From Prostheceraeus crozeri (taxonomy: Eukaryota > Platyhelminthes > Polycladida > Euryleptidae): a DNA stretch of 64,000 nucleotides. A program made the translations under genes and the position numbers. The DNA lies in contig CAJQUW010001859.1 of NCBI GenBank assembly GCA_907163375.1, positions 310,001-374,000 on the forward strand. The letters are read 5' to 3'. This document shows positions 42,791-55,800 of the stretch, in pieces. Within the stretch, counting starts at the first letter, position 1. Each line of letters opens with the position of its first letter. Below the pieces are notes generated by a model. It was not told where the DNA came from and did no database searches. It worked only from the letters and a program-made list of their open reading frames with translations.

Positions 42791-45539
42791 AGAAGACTTA
42801 TCACAATGGAAAATTACTATCACATTAAGAGTGAGTTCAAAATTATTGCGTTGCAATCTTATCTGCAGTACTTTGTACAGAATATGCAAGTAATTTTGTC
42901 GTTCATGAAGTTGAATAAAGCTTATGTCAAAAGTGCGGTTCAAGCCGCAATCAGGGAAGAAAGGTAATTTTCTGAAAGTGAATTGAATTCAACGCTTAGA
43001 GATCAAGCAGGCTCCGAATGATTACCCATTTATTCTCAAGAGAAGATTTCAACACTAAATTTCAAGAGAACATGATATTTGAGCAATATGTGAGGAGAAT
43101 TTATCTTGTTTATGCAAATACGGTTGAAGAGGAAGAGATGCCGTTCGTGACTTTTGTTGTAAAATGCGACATCAAACATTCTATACAAAATATTCTCAAG
43201 TTCATTCATTTTTAGACACATCGACTCATAACATTTAAGCAATGAATAAAATCGAATATGAATTGCATATAAGCATACATAAATATGACTCGCATTTATA
43301 TATATCTACTGACAAAAATGTGACATTGCTTAGTTACTGGGAATAGCCTCTTTGTGAAAGCAAGCAATGGGAAATTCGCAGAGACAGTAATTACACTTTA
43401 TGATAGAGCAAATAAAGTGCAAATATTATCGGCTTGCCTAACACATATTGGAATGTGGGAGAATGACGACATAGGGCTAATGGCGACACCGGCGATATTT
43501 AGTCATCAAGTCAACGGTGGAACCCGATCGTTTTTGTATGAGAAAATTGAGATGATGTGATGACTCTCGATCAATCAGATTCGAATGTCTCTCGTTCAAT
43601 CATTTCTCAGCTGCAATTGAAATCCAAATGACAATTTGACTTTTCTACCGAAGACTGAGATGAGTGAATTTATAGCAGGAAGACATAATGTTAGTGCTCT
43701 ATTATTTTAGAGTTAACGAGGAAGATGAAAATGCGTAGAACATGTCGGTAAGTTGATTTTAAGTAGCCTAAAATAAACAATATAAAATCCATTGCAGTGA
43801 GGTGATCACGATACTTGTCGCCATTAACCCATTTCAAAAAAGGGTGATGTAACTGATGCACCATGTCTCATACAGCTTACATCCTATTGCTTGACCTTAA
43901 AACTTACATATACAGGCTTAACATCTGGAGGAAGCTCACATTTGTCCTCTTGTCTCGTTATGCTATGATGTGGTAGTTCAATGTATATCTATATATGAAA
44001 TCGGGCATTAAAAAGAAATAAAGGCATTAAAATTAAAAGAAAGACATTGCCACGAAATGAGTGCTGACACTAAGCTGCCTCGTGATGCTTTTTTATTGTG
44101 ACTTCTGCGGCCATAACGTGCACGTGTGATAATTTACTGGCTATTGACAATATTTCATGTGAAAAATAATGCGCGAATTTTGATTGTTCATTGAGCACAG
44201 TCCAACACATATAGTGCGGCAGACCGGCTGGATTTCTCGCACATTGTTCATTATTTTTTCTGATTCTACTCATGCTTGCAAAGGATACTAACTACCTGAA
44301 TATTATTAGCATCTATAGTTATTACCGTATTCTTAAATTCATAGTTTGGTTTTACTTACTGCGTGGTACGATTTTCGACTAAGGTTCGCCCGTGCTAAGT
44401 TGACTATCAGAATTACGAGGGTATTTTTATATTTAACATATTCTTAAGCTAATTTTTAAGTTTTTTCATTCCTTATATCAATTTACTACCCTGGATTGCT
44501 TCGATGGTTACCAGCAGAATTCCAATAGAATGTTTAGGTTATCACAAGTTGTGGAAATCTAACTCAAATTTCTTATTAAAATGGTAGACTTTTAATGTCG
44601 ACTCTAAAACAAGAAGGATAATACGCTTCAAGCTTTTAGTAAAACAGGCATGTAGATTGAAGATTCCGCAACTGTTAATGATTAACTACTAATCAGTTAA
44701 ACCGACTCTATCAAAATTACAAGCAATAAAATATCCAGAAAACTGGATTGCTATTCCCGACCTATGTCGCCACTATCCATCTTATGCGTTGCCTTTATCT
44801 ACCCCATGGGTAATGCCGACAAAATCGAACTTCTCCAAAAATCAAAATATCTTTAGTTGGGAAGTGAGATGGACATTGATACTGCTCCTACTATATCTGT
44901 GGGTGTCAACAGTAGTTGTGACTGAAAATTGAAACATGGAGCCTGACAGATTGACAGAAATCCGTAATAACACAAAGGTGTCCCACTCTCCATTCTCCCC
45001 CGCACTTCTGCAATTTAAAGGCTTACATCAAATTGTGCTTGAGATTACAGATTGTTAAACAAGTAAATAATTCGAGAAACTACACAAATTCTAAACCGAA
45101 ATGTAAACACTTCAGAGTAATTATCTTTGCAAAACTTGCCAGAACTTAATAATGGAAGTCAAGGAATAAGCATCAAATTATTATTAAATCATTTATCAGA
45201 TATCAAATTAGTCAATTGCTGATTTGGAAAGCCTTCTCTAGAAAATCTGATATTTCAATCTTGACTCTAAATTACTATCTATTCTAAATCTTGTAAAACA
45301 AATAGACACTCTACGTGCCCGGAAAAGTAAATTTATGTATAGATATTTTTATATGTCAAATGATCATTTTCAAAAACATTTCGCTTATAGACACCATGAT
45401 TTAGTATGAGATCAGATTGAAATGCTTGATAACTAACATTCAAGCAGAGTTTCTGTCATAAAGTTTTGTTTATTATATACATCATGGAGCTTTGATGTAG
45501 GCCTACTCTATATCATCAGGGGCCCATAGTTTCTATTGG
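42791..45539. other. Unassigned AT-rich DNA
   Basis: I see nothing I can support. The open frame at 43018-43215 shows no family motif. Confidence 0.45.
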
Positions 45540-45571
45540 GATACGTTGAAATACGTATTTTCACGTATCCG
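45540..45571. repeat. 32-base near-perfect palindrome
   Basis: GGATACGT at one end pairs with ACGTATCC at the other, and AATACGTATT is at the centre. Only two pairs mismatch. Its role is unknown. Confidence 0.7.
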
Positions 45572-46077
45572 AATACGCTCAAAAGTAGTCATCATTTGCT
45601 TGATGTTTGGACTAAAAAACCGATACTTTTGCAGCAAAACGTATGTATGACTCTAGATGGTTACCATGCTTTGGATAGAAAATCTTCTTGTTTAGTTGCA
45701 AAATGATTGTGTGAGCAAAACTGAGCATACGTTCTTAAATATTTATAATTTATGAGAAAATTTGAGATTAAGATACATTTGCCATCTCTGACATGTCAAA
45801 TCGTCATGTCAGATGGAGTTCACATCCGACAAATCTGACAAAACCCTTACTTACATCCGCGGAAAGTCTGAGTTTGGCTTGCCTTTCCGTGTGAACATGG
45901 TTTAAAAGAACTCCTTTAAGCATGCTGCATTAAACCTTGAACAGTCTGGTATTGCTGTGAGACATGCTCTAAGATCACATAAGAACTGAACTTTAGCGAA
46001 ATAAAATGCTCAGATATATTTTGTCAGCATCGTAGGAAATTGTCTCCGCTAGAATCTCTCTGCAATTCGAGTGATTC

Positions 46078-46795
46078 ATAGTCCGGCAGCCAGAACGAGT
46101 TTTTGCAGGGAACGAGGCCGAAGGTGAGACTTTCACAGAGTGATGCACACCCTATGCCTACTACGAATCGGCACGTCTGCCGAGTTCTAGTGAGTTCCTC
46201 TCCTTGTCAGACAAGATCAAAGAAAAACGCATGTAAATCCAATGGGACGCAGATTGCAGTTTTTGGCTAAAATGAACTTTTGTATGTTTTCTCTGATTAA
46301 AAGAAACGTACTAAGCCCAGAGTCATAATTTTTGACATGGAATGTCTTCAGGTAATTTCCTATGATGTGCATGTGCTTTTATCATGCATCTAATCGGCCA
46401 TGTATGTGAGAATGTGTTTGAATGTGGATCAAAATGTTTGTGCTTGCCGACATTAAGAGGCTGGCCAAATCTAGATGCGTTTCGCTACATAGACAGGGGT
46501 GCATGAAAATGAAAGGAAATGACCTGAAGACATTCCATGCCAAAATGTATGACTCTGGGCTTCGTACTTTTTGTTTAATCAGAGAAAACATACAAAAGTT
46601 CATTTTAGTCAAAAGCTTTAATCTGCGTCCCATTGGATTTACATGTTTTTCTTTGATCCTGTCTGACAAGAAGAGGAACTCACTAGAACTCGGCAGACGC
46701 ACCGATTCGTAGTAGGCATAGGGTGTGCATCATTCTGCGAAAGTCTCACTTTCGGCTTCGTTCCGTGCAGAAACTCGTTCTGGCTGCCGGACTAT
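46078..46795. mobile_element. Foldback element with about 300-base inverted arms
   Basis: Arm 1 (46078 to about 46375) starts ATAGTCCGGCAGCCAGAACG. Arm 2 (about 46500-46795) is its reverse complement, roughly 85-90 percent identical by eye. The centre of about 125 bases is unique. No coding capacity is credible; open frames inside are mirror images of each other on the two strands. No clear target duplication could be read, so the superfamily stays open. It is a long-inverted-repeat MITE or foldback DNA transposon. Confidence 0.8.
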
Positions 46796-49036
46796 TTAAG
46801 GGTAGGTCTACGCGGGAGCGTTTGGCCATCAATGTCACCTGATATGAATTTGCCAGATGTCTGATTTTGGAGAATGTTGGCAGCTTGGGTGCGGCGCAAA
46901 TATTTGCATCCAAAATTTTGAAAGACTTGAAATAACACATAATGGAGAAATGTTTTCAATTCTCTGACGAAGGGATCAGGGGTGCCATACGACACATTTT
47001 CCTTTTTTGCACAGGGACACCAAATATGCGCAGCTGCATTATCGTTACATAAACCAGACAATTTAAGAATATGCAGCAAGCAAAAAAGAGAGTCAAATAT
47101 CTGACATAAAATGAATCTATGAATTAGATATGTCCTCGATTCTGGGGCTGTTAATGTGGGTTGGTTTTAGTGTACAGGGCTATGATCGCAATTCGCATTT
47201 GAGCATGCCGTGCATGCATTATACCACAACGCAGTTATTTCACGAGCTTGCCTGCTGCTTTGTCAAGTGAGATGAAGACCAAGCCAGCTCGTATCAAAAA
47301 GGCTGTGATTAATATAGCTGAGTGATTTTCAACCTGGGCGCCCAGAAAGTTCTAAAAGTGCCGCAAGGGGTGAAGAAAAACGACATTTGGCAAAATTCAA
47401 ATGAGAATGCACCAAAATCAGGATTCTGGTAGTTACCAATATTACACGTTTTCGACTTCATCATGTACATCACCGTCAAATGACTGCGACTTTGTGGAAA
47501 GTGAGCCCAGATTCATGATCTGGAGGCTGAAATTGATAGAGCATAGAAGTTGTTTCGAAAAGACTAGAATCACGCTGCAATAAAAATGGTTCCGCTAGCT
47601 TCACACACGTAGGCTACATGAGCATGTTGTGATATTGCCGATTTAATTGCATTGTTGTGAAAAATGAAGCATGTATTTGTGATCAGCACAACAAATTGGA
47701 TCAAGTATTGACAAATTAAAATTGATTTACTGCACCTATCGGCAGGGGCCAAGAAATCGGTTCGTTCTCTGTGAGGCACCTCCGCTAACTTCATTTTCGT
47801 GCGTAATGCATCGTCTTACCACCGAGATGTCGACAGACAGGAACGCGATAGACAGTAGATAGAGCTGCATATTCTCTAGAGCTTTCTTAATACTATCTTA
47901 ATACTATATTAATACTAAAGATCTACAAGTTTTGAATTTTTGTGCCATACGAATAAAACGCATACTTCTCAATATGACACATTGCATATGAAAGCAACAT
48001 TTCATTACGGAATCTTACGGAAGAGCAACAACTTGCTTTTATCGGCAATATTAATCCAATTTTAATCGACTTTGCCTATTTTCAATTGCTATTGTTGCCG
48101 ATTATTATTGTTGTTTATTGTAAATTTTATGCTACATAAGTCTGTCGAAGTAGCGACTCTTTCAGCAATCTGTAGTGATATTTAAAAGTAAAATGTGATA
48201 AATTACATGTCTTTGAAGAGATAATTATTCAAATCCGAAGATAACGATGTAAATTCGGCGCAGTGTTATGTATCCCTAGCTCAGTTTTTAAGGTAGAAGT
48301 CTGCATCACACTTAGCAATAATTTATTTGCTTGAATAGCTTGAGTGAAAATGACGGCATAATAGTGACCACGTCGACTGTCGTCGCCAACTTCTTTGTAA
48401 ATCGTTCGATGAATCGTAGAAGCTCTGGATTTCGCACTAAAACACGAAGTAAAAATCACGTTGGTCGACCAAGGTCATATTCGCAATATTAATTAGGAGT
48501 TCGAAACCAAACTATAAAACTAACAGGTTTTAAAGGAAAGCAATAGATGTTGGTATTGGTCAGAAAACATTTAAGCTGATGAGGTGGCAGAAAAAATAGA
48601 AGGTGTTGCCGTTCTCTCATTTTTCACAAATTTCATCACGAGTTCAGCATGCTATATTTAGAGTGAATGTCTATACTCATTGGCTTCTGATGAGCTTGAG
48701 AGAGAAGGAAAATTTAATGTTGTATAAGCCCATCTGAAACCCAATCATGTAGGCCCATCTATCAGTCCTGAATAAGGGCGTCCACGGTTAAACTGCATGA
48801 GCTGAAGTTAAACAGTATACAACAACGTTTCTGCAGAATGTGGATTTAAACACCTCTAACTACTGAGCCACACTTTAAAAGCATAAAATGAATTTGCACA
48901 AGATCCTCTTTACATCCGACAGAGTTAACATTCGGCAAATATGGTTCCGGTCAAACTTAAAGTTGTCAAATTCAGTGCATCCCAATTCACCATGAAAAAA
49001 ATCCAGACTAGAACAGTCTAATCAAGAAATTCCAAA
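46796..49036. other. Mostly unassigned; one possible hAT-type tip
   Basis: TGAGTGATTTTCAACCTGGG at 47319-47338 resembles the common hAT tip CAGTGGTTCTCAACCTGGGG, but no matching second end was found. TTAATACTAT-like units repeat three times at 47885-47920. There is no supported gene. Confidence 0.35.
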
Positions 49037-49405
49037 GCAGCCGTGGACACTGCATTTCGTCTCACAAGGACTCATCAGTAGGCCAATGATCCGGAATAGT
49101 CCAACAACTAGAGCAGGTTAATGAGTGGACAACAGGTTAATCAGAGCATGGCTATCCTGGCTTCGCCATGCAGGTGATGATCATAATGATTTCACAGCGC
49201 TAGTTTGCCGGTGAATAAGATAGAAATTTTCTCTAGCTTGAACACAGCACTACCCTCCTTGGCAGCCGTAAACACTGCGTTTTACCCTACAATAGTTCGT
49301 CAGTACGGCATGAAATCGCTTATGAGATCCACAATGGCCGAGAAAGCCGACGGACTGCACAAGACTGCTCTGCTTTTATTTATCCTGGCTTCGACGAGCG
49401 GTTGA
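49037..49405. repeat. Diverged direct repeat, spacing 225 bases
   Basis: GCAGCCGTGGACACTGC (49037) and GCAGCCGTAAACACTGC (49262) begin about 44 aligned bases ending CAGTA. A TATCCTGGCTTCG segment follows each at comparable distance (49150s and 49380s). It is an old segmental tandem duplication. Confidence 0.5.
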
Positions 49406-49723
49406 TATTTCTATCCATAGTCGTGATAAGAAAGCACTGACATACAATGTAGATGTGTTACAATTTCTCTAACTTATCTTGTTGCGATGCCCAGTCGAAA
49501 TACCTACTACAAGACCTACGAGGAAGTGCTGTGAGAGAGCGATCTTGGAGCATAAAAAATCATGAGAGGTCGCACTTTTACCTAGTCTGCACGTCAAGTT
49601 AATTTTTTCGCTGAGTGGGCATGATGTAGAGCATTGTAAATTGTTGCAGTAAATGATTGAATGACGTCCCTATTATAAATCAGCATTGATCATTGAGTAG
49701 GTACTTGTTGACGCTTTCCAGCA

Positions 49724-49808
49724 TTTGCGCAGAACATAGAAGATTTTCTCACATTTTGCGCATTTGCGCAGAATTGCATTATTTGAGCAGCTGCGCAAAA
49801 TTTGCGCA
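49724..49808. repeat. Cluster of the octamer TTTGCGCA
   Basis: TTTGCGCA occurs at 49724, 49755, 49763 and 49801, and inverted at 49792-49799. The last two form the perfect palindrome TGCGCAAAATTTGCGCA (49792-49808). ATCTGGCAACCCCGG follows. It may be the tip of a degenerate MITE or a protein-binding cluster. Confidence 0.55.
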
Positions 49809-52800
49809 CATCTGGCAACCCCGGAAGGGATGCTAGCCGCAATAAGTTGTTTGTAGCGGACATGAGCTCTCAAGCGAGAATTTGGAGTTGAGCATTTTTA
49901 ACAATTTAGGTAACATTGCTTATTTCATACATATGGAATGATCGATTACATGTCAATATTACATTTGGTGATTTTATCACAGGCTAATGACAGTTACTGA
50001 TGCGTAAATTATATTTCAAGAAATATTGATGCATCAAATTTATGATGGTCAATTAAAGTGATGATGGTCAGTCAAATTGATCTTTATTATCAATGTCTTT
50101 GGAGTATATAAAACTAGATAACCCAAATAATTATCCAAATCGTGTTTTGAAGATACTGAGCAATAGCAGCAAGTTTGTGATGCAAATCATATCGTTCCTT
50201 TCTTTTGGGACAACCTGTATATCTGATGTTGATAATGTTGGTTCCTCAAGACATCATATTAAGATTAACTGGCTGCACAGAGCTCCATTTTACAAAATTC
50301 TCATTGATGCATACATTGTCCCATGTTTAGTTTCATTTAAATCAAAAAACAGCGAGGAGCCCAACTATTTTCAAGATCATTGATCATTTCTTATACTAGC
50401 ATCAAGAAAATGTCTATGTAATAGTGCCACAATTATGCACTATTTTTCTATTTTTATTTAACTGACTTCTCAGTGTATAGACTATCTTGAATTAAAATTC
50501 ATGCACGAATGAACATAAAATACATGTCATAGTTAGCAACATCATTAACCATCACAAGCATCGTGATTCGTGACAGTGGTGACCGGGCAAACATTCACTA
50601 TGCAAGCAATTTTCTGGAAAGATTGACATAACATCCACACATGCATTTAGTGTATACCTACACAACATACAAGAAAAACTGACGTACATCTACCGGGTAT
50701 AGTCTCATGTTATTGATTCTTTGTAGGCTGAGTTTTACTAACCTAGTTTGGTTCGTATTTCATAAAAATGTTAAATCAATATTAAAAGCTTTACTTAAAA
50801 TTCTGTCTTGATATGCTACAGTAATTAATAATGTTTCTTCAAAGATAGTTGGGATAGTTGAGAAATCAAGTTAGCTGTAAATCTGATGTTTCAGTGCTAT
50901 TAATTGAGCTCAATTTCAGCTAAGTTCAACTGCAACCTGCATCAGTCATCTTTAAAATTTGAGCATTCACCATGAGCCTAAACATTATCAGTGTTGGGTT
51001 TCTCATCCGGAGGAAAAAACGTCTGGCCGAAGCTAACTTTACATTCACAAGAGAAATCGACTATTTAGTCACTTACCCAGCACTTTCAATAAGTATTGTA
51101 GGATTTTTAGCAGTATATATAACAAAAGATGAAATAAATGTGTAAAGAAATGGCAGTACATACTGGAGCTAGGATGCTGCTACTCACTTACTCAGTAAAA
51201 ACTACTCGTCGCTATTAATTTCATGAAGGGTCATGTAACCTTAGTTTCAAACTAAATTATACGGTGAATCACAAATGAGATAACTCAATTAAATAAAGAG
51301 CAAATGAAAATTGTAGGTCTGCCGCTTAGCTGTAGACCGATATGTTAATTTTTTGGATATCAAACATTAGTCTGTTGAATTTTTCCCTGTTAAATTTTGG
51401 AGAATATGCGTGGCACGCTGAGAAAGCATTTTGTAATACTTAAATAACATCTGATACTTGTGACGACGGTGGTTTCGTTTCCTCATTATAGGCCTAGACA
51501 TGGTTAGAATTTTTGATGAGATTTTTGCTTATGATGCATGAAAGATACTCATGGATGCTCTTTATCTCAAATTTCAATTATTTTAAATTATCCGGTATCG
51601 AAATTAATAACAATCGTTCCTCTAAAAAGTCGATCATTGAGAATCCATGGCGATCGATATCTCTAAAGAATTTGGAAAATATCTTCTCGAGTTCAAGTTC
51701 ATGATCCCTGAGACGGAAATTGCCTATTAGCTTGCTGCGGACAGGTCTTCTCAAATATCCTTAAAATAGATCTTTCTGTGAATGATCAGGACAAATACTC
51801 AGATTGATCAAACCTGGCGAAACGATCGCATGAAAGCTTAATAAGTAATCTGAATGATGGAAAATGTTTATTCAAGTATAAAATTATTTTCCTTTTCTTG
51901 ACAACTGACACTGAGTATAAGAGCTATCTATAGCAGTGTTTGAATTCCTACCCTTGTTTGCATAATTTGCGTTCAAGTCGTAGGTCAAGCATTTTGCTTT
52001 GATTATTGGTCCATTACCATGTTTATTATTGTTTCGAAATGTCGCTAAGTTAGACGCTTTGAGTGAGAATTGATTAATACACAGAATAAGGGGTTATTCA
52101 TGATAGAATCTTTCTGGAGTGTACTTTCTTATTGTACAAAAGACATTCTGTTCTTAAAATTCTAGAAACTTAGAAGCATTTGTCTGTAAAACAATAAAGA
52201 ATGGAAATTATTTAGTTCATGATGAATAAATGTGTGTAAAGGATTCAAGGCAGTTTTAACACATAAATATTACTTTGATTTATCATTTGAGCCATTCCTT
52301 TCAGCAATGAAGTTACGAGGATATATTTCCGCAGGCAAATTCACAAAATAGCGATAATGAAGAACACAAATATCACATATGTGAGCCGTATGTAACGAGG
52401 TGTGCTGAGTTATACTCTTGCAAATCAAAATTTATTTTCTGTTAACAAATGCTTCATGAAAACAGCTCTCACAATCAGATGAAACAAATCTGTGGATAGG
52501 GGACTGCAATTCCCACTGATAATAAATCTTCACACGTGCTTGAAACTTTATCGGCAAATGTGACATATATAACTAGTACACAATAATTTGAGCGCTTCTA
52601 TATAACGAACAATGTCAGTAAACTAAGTACAGATCTTTGTAGTTGTGAATATAGCATTATTCGCCTCACTTTTTCTGTCCGCAAAATCATCTATTTTGCG
52701 GGAAGTCTTTTTCCTCTTTTACCCTTTGGCTGTTGCAGAGCTGCTACTCTATATGTTTATCCTTTGCCTCTACCACCAATGTTTGCTTCATGAGATTGCA

Positions 52801-55800
52801 AACTCTTATTTTTTATCTTCTGATTGATACTTGCATATAGTGTTGGTGAAAAACATGTTCCTTCGGAAATAAACAAATGATCATGACACTATTTTTTTCA
52901 GTTGCGAAATCGTTATTACAACTTTCAATACTGCACTTGCAGTAGACTCCTGAACATTAGGCCTATTATGATATTTCGCATGGAATGTCATGCATTTGTG
53001 TCCTTGAATATCTCGAAATGTGCAATGAATTCATTCTATGAACATTGGCATAAAAAAACCATTTTTTACTTCTCGAATTTCGAAATCATAGAAATTACAT
53101 TGCTATGATTTTGTGGAACTTGTGGAAATCTGCAATAAATAAAGCGAACTTCAAAACATCACTCCGCGTAAGAATGATTATCATGATTTGGTCTTATTGT
53201 TATCTAAGGTGTAGTGAGTAATAACTAACTCGATGCCTTGGAGTTAGGCTACCCATGATAAGAAAACAATCATGACTCAATGACTTAATAGGTTGTTTAA
53301 TATGTGTATATTACTGTTGAATTCAGAATGTAATTGATTGGTAGAAAACGAAATCTAATTGACTAAGTGGCTGGTCACTTTACTTGATGCCTGTCGCAAT
53401 AGTCACAGTGCTAAATTTTATGAATTCCCAGACGATAATGTGGCTGCAGGCTTGCATCCCCGAAATTATTGACATGCCATTATGATGTATATGGTGAGTT
53501 AGTGACATATCTCGATTGGTTGCAAGCGTAATTCTTAAGAGTGGATGCATGCAAAACGTTGCTTTTGAGATTATTGAAAAACACACATTTTTGATTCACA
53601 ATATGGGCGTTGATATTTTCGTTTTTCGGCTTTAATCAAAAATGTCAGTTCACCGCTTACATTCCAATACACCGAAGGAAAGAATATTATAAGGGTAAAT
53701 GTCTGCAGTTGAAATATGTGTCTTTCGATAAAATTTCGTTGTCTGTCTGGTGATCTGAACAATGATTTGTGTGTAATTTTCATTCCTTTTTGCAACTATC
53801 TCAGTGATGTCTTTGCATGCGCATAAACAAACGCATGCGAGAGTGCTTTTCCATGTAAAATAATTTCGTTTGATATTCTTTGCTTTCTTTCAGTAGAATT
53901 TTCATGATCGCCTACGAAGAAGCTCGTCCTTTATAATGATTGCAAATGGCAATAACAATGATATTGATATTCAATAAAGGAGAACTATGAATACAACACG
54001 TGGTGCTTTGCAGGGTTGGAACCGTCGGCGTCATTAAAACCGGGGGGACGGTGGCTGGCGTCTATGTACCGGTTGGTTAAGGTTTAAATCGTCAGACATT
54101 GTGTGTTCAAATTATGTCATTAGACACTATTCAATTCCCACACAGCGTACATGAAATGCATGATATGGTAGGCCTACCGGTACTCCGGATAAGCAAGAGT
54201 TACCATTTATAATGCAATTATTCACACTTTGATAACATGTTTTGTGCGATGAACAGTTGTACGCGCAATAACTCGTACTTAGTTGCAGCCCAACTTTATA
54301 ATTTATGATGATGTCAACTACATTTTCAAAGTCAATAAAAAACAAACAAATTTAAAACAGATATCAAAATATTGACCCAAACGAGCATTGCTATAATAAT
54401 AATATTGAAACAATCATCATTGTTTCAATATACATATATCGACAAGTATATCCCGCGTCCACAGGAAAGCTTTAAGCGGTCAAAAAATTCTAAATTCCAA
54501 TATAATAAAAGTTTTTCTGACGATTGCAGTTCTGAGATGAACAATTTGATCACTGACTGTACTGATGCTATCAAATATTTTGTCTGCGACGTACTAACTT
54601 GATTTGAAGTAATTCACTGAAGTGATATTTATTTATTTACTTGTGAGGGAATTCTAGTGATTTGCGACGTCAATTGCGAACTCTCTCTAATACAGTTTGA
54701 TTTCAGAACTTTTCAATTTACATTGACGTATAAGAGTTTAGAACAACGATCTCGCCAACTTTGTTATCAATTTTTCATTTCAGTGAGGAGTGTCTCTACA
54801 ACGTCAATCAAAATTTATCGTGTGCCGTTAACTTATCGCATTACACAATCCACAGTCAAATGTTCGGGTAGTAGGCCCTAGGTTGCATTGAAATCCATTA
54901 TTCATTGCATCTCTAAGCTTCACGTGTTATATAAACTATCACAGTGAACTTATTCATAAATCTGGAATAATTTTACAGTAGATAGGCTGAGGAATACACA
55001 CTGCTTCAAAAATTCACATCATAGATAAAGTAGGGTTTGAACTATATGTATAATCATAAGTTGCCAGTAATCATTTTCTAACTTGCTGAGTAATTTTGAA
55101 GAAATTGTCATAAGAAATCGAGAAAACGCACCCTCATTACGATCGCATATTGATAACAAACATCTTTTCTAGTGAGCGTGCATTCTCTAATGATGACAAA
55201 AGTCGTCTTAGTATAACATCGATTACAAAAGCATCTAAATGACTGCCGTTACATTAATCTGACTTTTACATGCTTTTTTTCTACCGCCATCTGCTGCACA
55301 TTTTGAAACATGTAAGGTATCAAATTACCCAGCACGGCCAACAGTGACCGATCATATTTACGTCAAATTTCATTCTGCTCTGAGAAACGGTTTGTTTCTA
55401 TGGACAAAAGCTAGCGGCCAACACAGACTGTTATCTTTCTGTCCATCGATCAGCCCGCTGATCACAGAAATTGACAACAATAAAACCTCTAGAATGGAAA
55501 TTAAGTTTCATGCAATGCACAATAACGGCACATAAATCGCACGCATTTTCACTTAGATGCACCTGCCAACGTCTGCATCATTGGGTTAGAATCAGTCACA
55601 TGAGTAAATCGAAGCCTTTAATTGGTTCTTCATGCCCCAACTTAGTTCCCCCGAATGTGCCGCGACCTTGAGTCAATTTCCATTCTAGCGAACTTCAGAT
55701 AAACAGTTTATTTCTATGCCGCTGATGGTGCGCTATTGTTTATTCATAAAATTTCTCTTGCCGACTTCTAGGATGCTCTTGATCTCAAGAAGGTCTGATA

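Noticed and set aside
46382-46712. Two open frames (106 and 96 codons) in the foldback element
   Set aside because: They are complementary-strand readings of inverted arms with no protein family signal.
47319-47338. Complete hAT element starting at a CAGTGGTTCTCAA-like tip
   Set aside because: Only one tip-like sequence is visible, with no second end or 8-base duplication.
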